Assembly: GCA_903844665.1 (NCBI GenBank)
Contig: CAIMUS010000318.1
Span: 1-41,481 of the forward strand
Length of the DNA: 41,481 nucleotides
Source of the DNA: an uncultured Pseudomonadota bacterium
Lineage (GTDB): Bacteria; Pseudomonadota; Gammaproteobacteria; Competibacterales; Competibacteraceae
Reading direction: 5' to 3'
In this document: positions 33,966-41,481 of the stretch, piece after piece
Position numbering within the stretch: position 1 is the stretch's first letter
How the letters are laid out: each line of letters opens with the position of its first letter
Translations under genes and position numbers: made by a program
The notes under the pieces: model-generated
Told to the model about the DNA's origin: nothing
The model's database searches: none
What the model saw: the letters and a program-made list of their open reading frames with translations, nothing else

Positions 33966-34841
33966 ATGAACAACAATCCTCAACCCCCTGCCCTGCTGCT
34001 GATCGGCCACGGTTCGCGGGATGCCGACGGGATCGGGGAATTCCACCGGATGGCCGAACGTCTGTTCGCAGCCCTGCCGGGGCGGCTGTGCGTCAGCAGC
34101 TTTCTGGAATTGACCGAGCCCTCGTTGCGGGAAGGCGTGGCGCAGTTGTCGCGCCGGGGCGCCACCACCATCACCGCCCTGCCGGTGATGCTGATGGCCG
34201 CCGGTCATATCAAGAACGATATTCCCGCCGAACTCGAAACCATCCAGGCCGAACATCCCGAAGTCAGCATTACCCTGGGGACGGAACTGGGGGTTCATCC
34301 CGCCTTGCTGCAAGCGGCCAGAGAACGGATCGAAGCCGGCGAGGCGGCTTTTGGGTCCGGCTATTCCCGCCGTGACGCCCTGTTGCTGGTCATCGGTCGG
34401 GGTTCCTCGGACCCGGACGCCAATTCCAACCTGGCGCAGATCACCCGACTGCTTTGGGAAACGATGGGCTTCGGTTGGGCGGAGACGGCTTATTGCGCGG
34501 TCACGCCGCCCTCGGTGGCCGCCGCCCTGGAGCGGGTCCACGGCCTGAACTTTAACTACCGGCTCGTCTTTCCTTATGTGCTGTTCGGCGGGCGGGTGAT
34601 CCAGCAAATCTGCACCGCTATAGGCGACTACCGGCGCCTGCATCCGGAGATTCAGGTTGCAATGGCGCCCTATCTCAACGATCATCCACTGGTTGTCCAA
34701 GCACTCATCGAGCGCCTGCGTCAGGCCGAAGCCGGTCAGGGCGTGATGAACTGCCCGCTTTGCCAGTATAAAGAACCGATCATCGGCTACGAACACCGCT
34801 ATCGCATGCCCCGAGCCGGGCAACATCACCACGACGCCTGA
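33966..34841 (+). CDS. cbiX: Sirohydrochlorin cobaltochelatase, CbiX type (two-domain)
   Basis: 291 residues from the ATG at 33966. It has two CbiX halves: the first with LLLIGHGSRDADG (H15), the second starting LLLVIGRGSSDPDANSN, in which the usual His is replaced by Arg. It inserts cobalt into sirohydrochlorin. The C-terminal tail has CPLCQYKEP and ends RAGQHHHDA, a Cys pair plus a His run that may bind cobalt. It is the first of five same-strand corrin genes; 16 bp separate it from the CbiC gene. Confidence 0.93.
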   Translation: MNNNPQPPALLLIGHGSRDADGIGEFHRMAERLFAALPGRLCVSSFLELTEPSLREGVAQLSRRGATTITALPVMLMAAGHIKNDIPAELETIQAEHPEVSITLGTELGVHPALLQAARERIEAGEAAFGSGYSRRDALLLVIGRGSSDPDANSNLAQITRLLWETMGFGWAETAYCAVTPPSVAAALERVHGLNFNYRLVFPYVLFGGRVIQQICTAIGDYRRLHPEIQVAMAPYLNDHPLVVQALIERLRQAEAGQGVMNCPLCQYKEPIIGYEHRYRMPRAGQHHHDA

Positions 34842-34857
34842 GTCCGCCAGATCAATC

Positions 34858-35505
34858 ATGATGCAATTCGATTACCCGACCGATCCCCAGGAGATAGAAA
34901 GGCGTTCCTTCGCCCAAATCCGTGAATTGACCGATCTGAGCCGCTTCGACCCGGAGCAGCAGCAGGTGGCCATGCGGCTGGTGCATACCAGCGGCGACCC
35001 CGGCATCGTCAACGATCTCCAGTTCAGTCCGAACGCGGTAATGGCTGGCATCGAAGCGCTGCAACGCGGCGCGCCGGTGCTCTGCGACGTGGAAATGGTG
35101 CGCCAGGGCGTCAGCCGCCGTTATCTCAAGGGCGAGGTGCTGTGCTTTATCAACAGCGAGACGGTAAGCGAACGGGCCAAACAAAGAGGCGAAACCCGCA
35201 ATATGGCGGCCATGGCGGAATGGAGCGGGCATCTGGCGGGCAGCGTCGTCGCCATCGGCAACGCGCCTACCGCCCTGTTCCGCCTGCTGGAACTGCTCTA
35301 TGCCGGCGCGCCGCGGCCCGCCCTGATCATCGGCATGCCGGTCGGATTTATCAGCGCCCAGGAGTCCAAGCAGACCCTGTTCGAACACGCTCCCGTACAG
35401 CTCGATACGCCCTGCATCACCCTGCTGGGCCGGCGGGGTGGCAGCACGCTGACTGCCGCCACCGTCAACGCTCTGGCCCGGCTGACCCAGGGTCTGCGCT
35501 ACTGA
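34858..35505 (+). CDS. cbiC: Precorrin-8X/cobalt-precorrin-8 methylmutase
   Basis: 215 residues. It moves the C-11 methyl group to C-12 to make (cobalt-)hydrogenobyrinate. The catalytic His43 is in RLVHTSGDPGIVNDLQFSP. RGAPVLCDVEMVRQGV, NAPTALFRLLEL and IIGMPVGFISAQESK are family regions. Two ATG codons stand side by side at the start. Also called CobH; the CbiX upstream suggests early cobalt insertion, so the Cbi name is preferred. Confidence 0.95.
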   Translation: MMQFDYPTDPQEIERRSFAQIRELTDLSRFDPEQQQVAMRLVHTSGDPGIVNDLQFSPNAVMAGIEALQRGAPVLCDVEMVRQGVSRRYLKGEVLCFINSETVSERAKQRGETRNMAAMAEWSGHLAGSVVAIGNAPTALFRLLELLYAGAPRPALIIGMPVGFISAQESKQTLFEHAPVQLDTPCITLLGRRGGSTLTAATVNALARLTQGLRY

Positions 35506-35506
35506 G

Positions 35507-36211
35507 ATGGCGGCTACCGGCACTCTCTACGGCGTCGGCCTGGGTCCTGGCGATCCGGAACTGCTGACGCTGAAAGCCGTGCGTATCTTGCAGACAGTCC
35601 CGGTCGTTGCCTATCTGGCGCCGCCCGACAGCCGTTCCCAGGCCCGCGAGATCGCCGCTTCATGGCTCGGCGGCCAGCGCGAGGTACCGATTCCGGTGTC
35701 CTGCCAGGCCGACCGCAGCCAAGCCAATCAGGCCTATAACGAAGCCGCCCTCATTCTGGCCCAGGAGTTGGAAGCCGGCCGGGACGTGGCCCTGCTGTGC
35801 GAGGGCGATCCCCTGTTCTACGGCAGCTTCACCTATATGATGCAACGCCTGGCCGGGCGTTTTCCCTGCGTCGTGATCCCCGGCATCAGTTCGGTCAATG
35901 CGGTGGCGGCGGTCACCGGCAGACCGCTGGTCACAGGCAATGAGCGAATCGCGGTTATCCCGGCCACTGTCGGCGAGGATGCCCTGCGGCAGGCGCTCGC
36001 CGGGTACGACAGCATCGCCATCATGAAACCCGGCCGCCGCCGCGCCCGGATCGTGGAACTGCTGCAGGAAACCGGCCGGCTCGCCGATGCGGTCTATGTA
36101 GAACAAGCCACCCGCCCGGAACAGCGAATCGTCACCGATATCACCACGCTGGAACCGACTCCTGGTCCTTACTTTTCCTTATTTTTAGTCAGCCGGGGAA
36201 TCGCCGCGTGA
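35507..36211 (+). CDS. cbiL: (Cobalt-)precorrin-2 C20-methyltransferase
   Basis: 234 residues. It transfers a methyl group from S-adenosylmethionine to C-20. The SAM-binding GVGLGPGDPELLTLKAVR (9-26), the second loop CEGDPLFYGSFTYM and the third VIPGISSVNAVAAVTGRPL mark the tetrapyrrole methylase superfamily with CobI/CbiL features. It starts one base after the cbiC stop and overlaps cbiG by 4 bp. Confidence 0.95.
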   Translation: MAATGTLYGVGLGPGDPELLTLKAVRILQTVPVVAYLAPPDSRSQAREIAASWLGGQREVPIPVSCQADRSQANQAYNEAALILAQELEAGRDVALLCEGDPLFYGSFTYMMQRLAGRFPCVVIPGISSVNAVAAVTGRPLVTGNERIAVIPATVGEDALRQALAGYDSIAIMKPGRRRARIVELLQETGRLADAVYVEQATRPEQRIVTDITTLEPTPGPYFSLFLVSRGIAA

Positions 36212-36990
36212 TGCCGGTCACCGTGGTCAGTCTGACCGAACCGGGACGGGCGCTGGCGGCGCGTCTGCTGCCGAATCTGCCGGAAGCGGAATATCTGCAC
36301 TGTCCACCGTCCTTTACAACGGCCGTGCAACAGCGCTTTCTGGCCGGCCGCCGGCTGATATTGATCTGCGCCATGGGCATCGCGGTCCGTACCCTGGCGC
36401 CGGTGTTGCGCGATAAATATCGGGACTCCGCCGTGCTGGTAATGGACGAGTATGGCCGTTTTGTAATCCCTTTGCTGTCCGGACATGAAGGCGGCGCCAA
36501 CGAGTGGGCGCGGCAGTTGAGCGAACGGTTGGAGGCGCAGTGCGTGATCACCGGCGCCCAACGTTATACCCATCCCCTGCTGGTTGCCGGCATGGGCTGC
36601 GAACGTCACTGTGCGCTCGCCGCGCTAAGCCGGCTCATGGATGAGACGCTGGCCGGTCACGGCTTGAGCCGCCGCGATCTGCATGCGCTCGCCAGTATCG
36701 AGCTTAAGCGCGACGAATCGGGGCTGCTGGCATTGGCGGAGCAACTGGGCATTCCCATCGCCTTTTATCCAGCCGGCGTGCTGCATCATTACAGTGAGCG
36801 CCTGAGCCGGAAATCCGAACTCGTGTTTCGCGAGACCGGCTGTTATGGCGTCGCCGAGGCTGCTGCGCTGGCACACGCCGAACAACTCAGCGCCGGACGG
36901 GCGGAGCTGATCATTCCCAAACAGAAAAATCCCCACGCCACCTTTGCCGTAGCGCGGGTTTATGCCGATCCCGAGCCATCCTCACCATGA
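36208..36990 (+). CDS. cbiG: Cobalt-precorrin-5A hydrolase CbiG (compact form)
   Basis: 260 residues. It opens the ring A lactone and releases the C-20 fragment as acetaldehyde. N-terminal part: LICAMGIAVRTLAPVLRDKYRDSAVLVMDEYGRFVIPLLSGHEGGANEWAR. C-terminal CobE-like part: LVAGMGCERHCALAALSRLM with ASIELKRDESGLLALAEQLGIPIAFYPA. The central domain of longer (about 350-residue) CbiG proteins is missing, as in many fused forms. It overlaps both neighbours by 4 bp. Confidence 0.92.
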   Translation: MMPVTVVSLTEPGRALAARLLPNLPEAEYLHCPPSFTTAVQQRFLAGRRLILICAMGIAVRTLAPVLRDKYRDSAVLVMDEYGRFVIPLLSGHEGGANEWARQLSERLEAQCVITGAQRYTHPLLVAGMGCERHCALAALSRLMDETLAGHGLSRRDLHALASIELKRDESGLLALAEQLGIPIAFYPAGVLHHYSERLSRKSELVFRETGCYGVAEAAALAHAEQLSAGRAELIIPKQKNPHATFAVARVYADPEPSSP

Positions 36991-37739
36991 AGCGACTCTT
37001 TATCATCGGCGCCGGTCCCGGCGGCCTGGAGCATCTCAGTCCCGCCGCTCAGGCGGCCATCGCCGCCAGCAGTGAGTTGGTCGGACACGGCCTGTTTCTG
37101 AATCTGCTGGGCGAATTGAAAGCGGGCAAGACTCTCCATAAACCGCCGATGGGAGAGGAGATCACCCGCGCCCGGCTGGCGCTGGATCTGGCCGCCGGCG
37201 GTCATACCACCTCGTTGATTTCCAGCGGTGACGCCGGCATTTACGGCATGGCCACCGTCGTATTCGAATTGCTGGACCGACAACCGCAACCGGAATGGAG
37301 CGCAGTGGATATCGAGGTGATACCCGGCATTTCCGCTGTGCAGGCCACCGCCGCCCGGGTCGGCGCGCCGCTGGCCAACGATTTTTGCGTTATTTCCCTG
37401 TCAGATTTACTGACTCCCTGGGAAACGATCGAGCGGCGGGTGCGCGCCGCGGCGCAGGGGGATTTCGTGATCGCGTTTTACAATGCGGTTTCCAAACATC
37501 GCGACTGGCAGTTGCAGCAGGCCAGAGACATTCTGTTACAGTACCGCAGCGCCGATACGCCGGCTATCGTGGCGTTCAACGTGACCCGCAAAGGCGAGGA
37601 TATCACGCTGACCCATTTGGGCGAACTGGACCCCAAGGCCATGAATATGCTGACTTTGGTGGTGGTAGGCAACAGCGTGACCCGGCGGGTAGGCAACTGG
37701 ATCTATACCCCAAGGGGCTACGAGAAAAGGCTAAGCTAA
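36987..37739 (+). CDS. cbiH: (Cobalt-)precorrin-3B C17-methyltransferase
   Basis: 250 residues. It methylates C-17 with ring contraction. SAM loops are FIIGAGPGGLEHLSPAAQAAI, SLISSGDAGIYGMATVVFEL and VIPGISAVQATAARVGAPLANDF. CVISLSDLLTPWETIERRV and FYNAVSKHRDWQLQ are specific to the CobJ/CbiH group. It is last of the five coupled genes; the other corrin steps (CbiF, CbiE/T, CbiD, CbiJ) are not in the window. A palindrome follows the stop at once. Confidence 0.95.
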   Translation: MKRLFIIGAGPGGLEHLSPAAQAAIAASSELVGHGLFLNLLGELKAGKTLHKPPMGEEITRARLALDLAAGGHTTSLISSGDAGIYGMATVVFELLDRQPQPEWSAVDIEVIPGISAVQATAARVGAPLANDFCVISLSDLLTPWETIERRVRAAAQGDFVIAFYNAVSKHRDWQLQQARDILLQYRSADTPAIVAFNVTRKGEDITLTHLGELDPKAMNMLTLVVVGNSVTRRVGNWIYTPRGYEKRLS

Positions 37740-37743
37740 TTCG

Positions 37744-37802
37744 TGTCTGACCGAAAACCTCTTTCGGGGACGCCAACCTTGTAGGGTTTTCGGCCAGACA
37801 CT
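37744..37802. repeat. Inverted repeat after the corrin genes
   Basis: GTGTCTGACCGAAAACC pairs with GGTTTTCGGCCAGACAC (one mismatch) across a 25-bp centre. It could terminate the operon, but no T-run follows, so it may equally be an intergenic repeat. Confidence 0.5.
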
Positions 37803-37829
37803 AATTCGACAATTACCGAGGCTTTAACC

Positions 37830-38249
37830 ATGCAGCAAACAGTCAAAACAACGGTGGGAGCTATTATCACCCGACGGGACGACGGAGTGGAAAAGCTGCT
37901 GTTGACCCGGCGCACCATAGAACCTTTCCGCGATCGTCTCTGTCTTCCGGGTGGTCATATCGACCGTTTCGAAACCGCCAGAGACGCCATCATCCGCGAG
38001 GTTAAGGAAGAGGTCGGATTGGACTTCGTACCGCGGTTCTTCAAGTACGTCGATGAAATCATTCCCGAACGCGACTGGCATGCCGTCGTTCTGGTGTTCA
38101 CCGGTACCGCTACGGGCGCCCTGCAACCCCAGGCCGCCGAGGTCTCCGAGATCTGCTGGCTCTCTCCCGCCAAGGCCCTGACGCAACCGTTGGCTTTTCG
38201 GCATCATGAAATTATCGCCGCTTACGCCAATCAGAATTCCGCTTCCTGA
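37830..38249 (+). CDS. NUDIX hydrolase
   Basis: 139 residues. The complete Nudix box runs from G42 to L64: G42-x5-E48-x7-R56-E-V-K-E-E-V-G63-L. A beta-strand KLLLTRRTIEPFRDRLCLPGG precedes it. It should hydrolyse a nucleoside diphosphate linked to another group using Mg2+; the substrate cannot be told. It is followed by sohB at 99 bp on the same strand. Confidence 0.95.
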   Translation: MQQTVKTTVGAIITRRDDGVEKLLLTRRTIEPFRDRLCLPGGHIDRFETARDAIIREVKEEVGLDFVPRFFKYVDEIIPERDWHAVVLVFTGTATGALQPQAAEVSEICWLSPAKALTQPLAFRHHEIIAAYANQNSAS

Positions 38250-38348
38250 ATGGGAACAGTGTCTGTTCGTAACCTCCTGGCGGCGCGCTACGGGCGGATC
38301 GATAAATCATAATCCCATCTCCATCAATCACCGCTTGGGAGTTGTTTA

Positions 38349-39344
38349 ATGGAGTTTTTGAGCGAATACGGTTTATTTCTGGCAAAGACCATCACCATCG
38401 TGGTGGCGACGCTGGCCATTATCGGCGGGATTGTCGCGCTGCTGTTCCGCAGCCAGATAAAGCCCAAGGAACACTTGGAGATCAAGCACCTCAACCGGGA
38501 CTATGAGGCGATGGCGAACGCCCTGCAGTCCGCCATGCTGTCCAAGAAGGAATTCAAAGCCAAACTCAAAGCGCTGAAAAAGCAGCATAAAGCTGAAGAG
38601 CGCGGGAACGCGCCGCCACACCGGAAGATCTTCGTGTTGAATTTCCATGGGGATATCCGCGCCACGGAAGTGGCCGAACTGCGGGAAGAAATCACCGCCG
38701 TGCTGACGGTGGCCGCGCCGGAAGACGAAGTCCTGCTGCGCCTGGAAAGCCCCGGCGGCGTCGTCCATGCCTACGGTTTGGCCGCTTCGCAATTGCTGCG
38801 CCTGCGCGAGCAGAAAATCGGTCTGACCGTGGCGGTGGACAAGGTCGCCGCCAGCGGTGGCTATCTGATGGCCTGCGTGGCTGACCGCATCATTGCTGCG
38901 CCCTTCGCCGTGGTCGGCTCCATCGGCGTGGTGTCGCAACTGCCCAACTTCAACCGGCTGTTGAAGCGAAACGATGTCGATTTCGAGCAGTTTACCGCCG
39001 GGGAGTACAAGCGGACCGTCACTCTGTTCGGAGAGATTACGGAAAGGGGCCGGGAAAAGTTCCAGCAGGAGATCGAGGAAGTCCATGAACTCTTCAAGGA
39101 CTTCGTCAAGGAACACCGCGGCAAGATGGATATCGACAAAGTCGCCACCGGCGAGCACTGGTACGGCGCCCAGGCGGTGGCGCTCGATCTGATCGACGAA
39201 CTGCGCACCAGCGATGATTATCTGCTGGCCGCCAGCAAAACCGCCGATCTGTTCGAGGTCAACTATGTCGGCAAAAAGCCCCTGATGGCCCGTCTGCTGT
39301 CCCTGGGTACGCGCGCCCTGGGGCTTCCCGGAGCCGGGGGATAA
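38349..39344 (+). CDS. sohB: S49-family membrane protease SohB
   Basis: 331 residues. One N-terminal membrane helix (about 10-33, LFLAKTITIVVATLAIIGGIVALLF) is followed by a SohB N-terminal region rich in Lys, then the peptidase S49 domain. The nucleophile is Ser169 in DKVAASGGYLMACVAD and the general base Lys221 in GEYKRTVTLFGE. PGGVVHAYGLAASQL forms the oxyanion region. SohB is an inner-membrane protease related to signal-peptide peptidase. The length is near the family norm. Confidence 0.95.
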   Translation: MEFLSEYGLFLAKTITIVVATLAIIGGIVALLFRSQIKPKEHLEIKHLNRDYEAMANALQSAMLSKKEFKAKLKALKKQHKAEERGNAPPHRKIFVLNFHGDIRATEVAELREEITAVLTVAAPEDEVLLRLESPGGVVHAYGLAASQLLRLREQKIGLTVAVDKVAASGGYLMACVADRIIAAPFAVVGSIGVVSQLPNFNRLLKRNDVDFEQFTAGEYKRTVTLFGEITERGREKFQQEIEEVHELFKDFVKEHRGKMDIDKVATGEHWYGAQAVALDLIDELRTSDDYLLAASKTADLFEVNYVGKKPLMARLLSLGTRALGLPGAGG

Positions 39345-39364
39345 AGATCATCAACACCCGGCTT

Positions 39365-40066
39365 TCAAGCCAGATCGAACAGCAGCACTTCGGCTGATTC
39401 TTCGGCGCCGGCCAGCGCTATCTCCGCCTCGTCTTCGATCCTGGCGCCGTCGCCGGCTTGCAAGCGTTGACCGTTAACCGTCACCGCTCCACGGGCGACC
39501 TGCACGTAGGCGCGGCGACCGGACGCCAGCGGATGCGCGACCGTCTCGCCGGGTTCCAGCACCGTGACATAGACCGCGGCGTCCTGATGGATCGTGACGC
39601 TGCCCTCCCGGCCGTCGCCGGAAGCGACCAGCCGCAGCCGGCCGCTTTTCTCTTCAGGGGCGAAGAATTTCTGCTCATAGTCCGGCTGGATGCCGGTAAC
39701 GTTCGGCTCGATCCAGATTTGCAGCAGATGCACCGGTTCGGTCTGCGAGGGATTGAACTCGCTATGCAGCACGCCGCTGCCGGCGCTCATCCGCTGCACC
39801 TCGCCGGGGCGGATGACGGCGCTGTTGCCCATGCTGTCCTTATGCTGTAAAGCGCCGCCGAGGATATAGGTGATAATTTCCATGTCGTTGTGGCCGTGCA
39901 TGCCGAAGCCCTGGCCGGGCTGCACGCGATCTTCGTTGATGACCCTTAAATCGCCCCAGCCCATCTGGGTGGGATCGTAGTAACTGGCAAAGGAAAAGGT
40001 ATGAAAAGTATCGAGCCAGCCGTGATTGGCATGGCCCCGGTCGCCGGCATAACGTGGTTGCAGCAT
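39365..40066 (-). CDS. Pirin-family protein (YhhW-like)
   Basis: 233 residues of two cupin domains. Metal ligands expected from the family are seen: H57 and H59 ([12 protein letters not shown]), H101 and E103 (GVLHSEFN). The opening [39 protein letters not shown] is a pirin signature. E. coli YhhW has quercetin 2,3-dioxygenase activity in vitro; the physiological substrate is unknown. It converges on sohB with a 20-bp gap. Confidence 0.95.
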   Translation of the reverse strand: MLQPRYAGDRGHANHGWLDTFHTFSFASYYDPTQMGWGDLRVINEDRVQPGQGFGMHGHNDMEIITYILGGALQHKDSMGNSAVIRPGEVQRMSAGSGVLHSEFNPSQTEPVHLLQIWIEPNVTGIQPDYEQKFFAPEEKSGRLRLVASGDGREGSVTIHQDAAVYVTVLEPGETVAHPLASGRRAYVQVARGAVTVNGQRLQAGDGARIEDEAEIALAGAEESAEVLLFDLA

Positions 40067-40155
40067 GATCAGCCTCCGTCGAAGGGTGAGTCTTAAGCGA
40101 TTGAACAGACTGATGTGGTGCTGAATTTGGGAATTTCCAGTGGTTGCCGCGATCT

Positions 40156-41283
40156 TTAGTCGGGTGAGAACTTTGTTATCCCACCCTGATGCTGACTCGT
40201 TAAAGCATCCCCGGCTTCCGCCGTTGGCGTCAACTCTTCGTAGAGCCAGGTATAGAGCAGCGTATAACCGACCGCCAATAGGGTTGCGCCCAGAAAGATG
40301 CCGATCAGCCCCCAGGCCAGCAAGCCCCCCAAGACGCCCGCGAAAATCAGCAGCAGCGGCAGCCGGGACCCGTGGCTGATGAAATAGGGTCGCAAAAAGT
40401 TATCCACCGTACCGACCACCAGCAGCCCCCAGGCGGCGGTGAAGATAGCCCAGCCCATCTGGTCCTCGTAACCGAGCCACAGTGCCGCCGGCACCCATAC
40501 GAGGAAGGTTGGCAACTGCATGACGGCCAGCAGGAAGGTCAGAAAACCGAGCAACGGACTGCCCGGCACACCGGCAACGATCAAGCTGAATTCGATCAAC
40601 AGACCCTGGAGCACGGCGGTGCCGATCACGCCCTGCGCCACGCTACGGATGGTGCGCTCGGCGACATCGACTAAAGTGAGGCCCCGCTCGCCGGCGGTGC
40701 GCAGCGCAAAGCGCTGGGTCGCCTGCGCCAGGGTCTCGCCGCCGGCGTACAGAAATCCCGAAATAATGACCGCCACCAGAAACTCCAGCAAGGCCGTGCC
40801 GAATGTTGCCGCCTGCTTCAGTATCCAGGTTGCGGTCTGCTCGATGTAGGGTCGGACCTGTTCGAGCGTCGCCGACATATCGACCATCGCCTTGTGCCAT
40901 TGCGCATCGAGGTATGTACCCAGCAACGGAATATTGGCCAGCCAGGTCGGCGGCTCGCCGAGTTTAAGCGAAGTCAGATCGCGCAACAGCGTGACGACGC
41001 CGGCCACGCTTTCGGAGAGCGAGGCGACGAGCAAGACGATGGGGACTACGAACAGACAGGCCAGGACGATGGTCATCAGTGTGGCGGCCAGCTTGCGCCG
41101 TTCCCCCAGGGCTGTGCGCAGACGCACGAACAGCGGCCAGGTCGAGACCGTGATAATGATCGCCCAGAGCAGCGGGCCGATAAAGGGAGCCATGATTTGA
41201 AGGCAGGCGAAAGAGAGTATCGCCAGGATGGCGATGCCTACGATCCGCTGGATGAAGAGTTGATCAGACGATAGATCGATCAT
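40156..41283 (-). CDS. AI-2E/PerM-family membrane permease
   Basis: 375 residues from the ATG at 41283 ([14 protein letters not shown]), with GGTGG 6 nt upstream; the frame is open 18 codons further, but those codons enter a mobile element. About eight membrane segments are visible, e.g. [54 protein letters not shown] and [36 protein letters not shown]. The late GVLGGLLxxGxIGxFLG motif is diagnostic. Transport roles vary (autoinducer-2 export, Na+/H+ exchange); none can be assigned here. Confidence 0.9.
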   Translation of the reverse strand: MIDLSSDQLFIQRIVGIAILAILSFACLQIMAPFIGPLLWAIIITVSTWPLFVRLRTALGERRKLAATLMTIVLACLFVVPIVLLVASLSESVAGVVTLLRDLTSLKLGEPPTWLANIPLLGTYLDAQWHKAMVDMSATLEQVRPYIEQTATWILKQAATFGTALLEFLVAVIISGFLYAGGETLAQATQRFALRTAGERGLTLVDVAERTIRSVAQGVIGTAVLQGLLIEFSLIVAGVPGSPLLGFLTFLLAVMQLPTFLVWVPAALWLGYEDQMGWAIFTAAWGLLVVGTVDNFLRPYFISHGSRLPLLLIFAGVLGGLLAWGLIGIFLGATLLAVGYTLLYTWLYEELTPTAEAGDALTSQHQGGITKFSPD

Positions 41284-41300
41284 GCGCATCCACCCGTAAA

Positions 41301-41428
41301 GTAACCGTTCAGACCCCTCTCCCCGACCCTCCCCCACAAGGGGGGAGGGAGTTATTGCAAAACAGCTACTTAGCGTATCCCCCCTCCCCTTGTGGGAGGG
41401 GGCTAGGGGGAGGGGGGTGAACGCTTAC
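41301..41428 (+). mobile_element. MITE copy 3, IS66-like ends, upstream of the PerM-like gene
   Basis: 128 bp, same orientation as copy 1, with ends GTAACCGTTCA and inverted GTAAGCGTTCA. It is flanked by the perfect 8-bp repeat cccgtaaa (41293-41300 and 41429-41436). It begins 17 bp before the permease start codon and so separates that gene from its former upstream sequence. Confidence 0.87.
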
Positions 41429-41447
41429 CCCGTAAAATCAGAGTTGG

Positions 41448-41479
41448 AAAGCCTGACGGAACAGGGCCGCCAGGCTTTT
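41448..41479. terminator. Hairpin terminator at the right edge
   Basis: AAAGCCTGACGG pairs with CCGCCAGGCTTT (one mismatch) around a 7-nt loop, followed on the plus strand by one more T and AG. The A-run and T-run on both sides suit a bidirectional terminator. The gene it ends probably lies beyond the window. Confidence 0.5.
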
Positions 41480-41481
41480 AG

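Overview
The window comes from a GC-rich proteobacterial chromosome, most probably a gammaproteobacterium. The evidence is gene content and order: leuC-leuD-leuB-asd-fimV, metK-ahcY-metF, mutY-yggX, succinylase-type dapD/dapE, erpA, sohB and a perM-like permease. I cannot name the genus. A Competibacter-like lineage is a guess from the density of short intergenic palindromes. Most of the window is ordinary housekeeping sequence, interrupted by a low-GC accessory block at about 13.76-18.9 kb and a repeat and toxin-antitoxin zone at 32.1-33.9 kb.

Layout. 1-6905 (minus): leucine operon leuCDB, aspartate-semialdehyde dehydrogenase and the pole-organising protein FimV, whose C-terminus lies off the left edge. 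7257-10009: an Uma2-family nuclease-like protein, a periplasmic DsbA-like thioredoxin-fold protein and an EcsC-family protein. 10289-13755: methyl-cycle genes metK, ahcY and metF, which make S-adenosylmethionine, recycle S-adenosylhomocysteine and supply methyl-tetrahydrofolate. 13715-18175 (minus): a membrane GT-C glycosyltransferase, GtrA-like flippase, GT2 glycosyltransferase, an IS701-type transposase remnant and a BrnT/CopG-like toxin-antitoxin pair. This block is bounded on the left by intact metF and on the right by a truncated second metF. 19289-23422 (minus): RRM protein, dapE, dapD, yggX and mutY. 23441-32062: YeeZ-like SDR, diheme cytochrome c4, erpA (minus), yjbQ, a D,D-carboxypeptidase, and a two-gene SbcD/SbcC-like (YhaO/YhaN) nuclease-ATPase pair. 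32088-33814: broken genes, palindromic repeats, a HigB/Xre toxin-antitoxin pair and a DUF433 gene. 33966-37739: five coupled corrin-ring genes (cbiX, cbiC/cobH, cbiL/cobI, cbiG, cbiH/cobJ). 37830-41283: Nudix hydrolase, SohB protease, pirin and an AI-2E/PerM permease.

The most notable non-gene signal is a roughly 128-bp GC-rich element present three times (3599, 18669, 41301). Its ends read GTAA[C/G]CGTTCA inverted, and every copy is flanked by a different, perfect 8-bp direct repeat. These are the marks of a non-autonomous transposable element (MITE), and the GTAA ends plus 8-bp duplications match IS66-family rules. One copy sits between leuB and asd, one lies inside another inverted-repeat element that disrupts the second metF, and one lies 17 bp upstream of the perM-like start codon.

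The second notable signal is the truncated metF copy. Its 252-bp 3' fragment differs from intact metF at eight positions, all of them silent. That suggests two functional alleles diverged before one was broken, so the glycosyltransferase block probably arrived with a related metF allele or by recombination at metF. I saw no tRNA, rRNA or CRISPR array.
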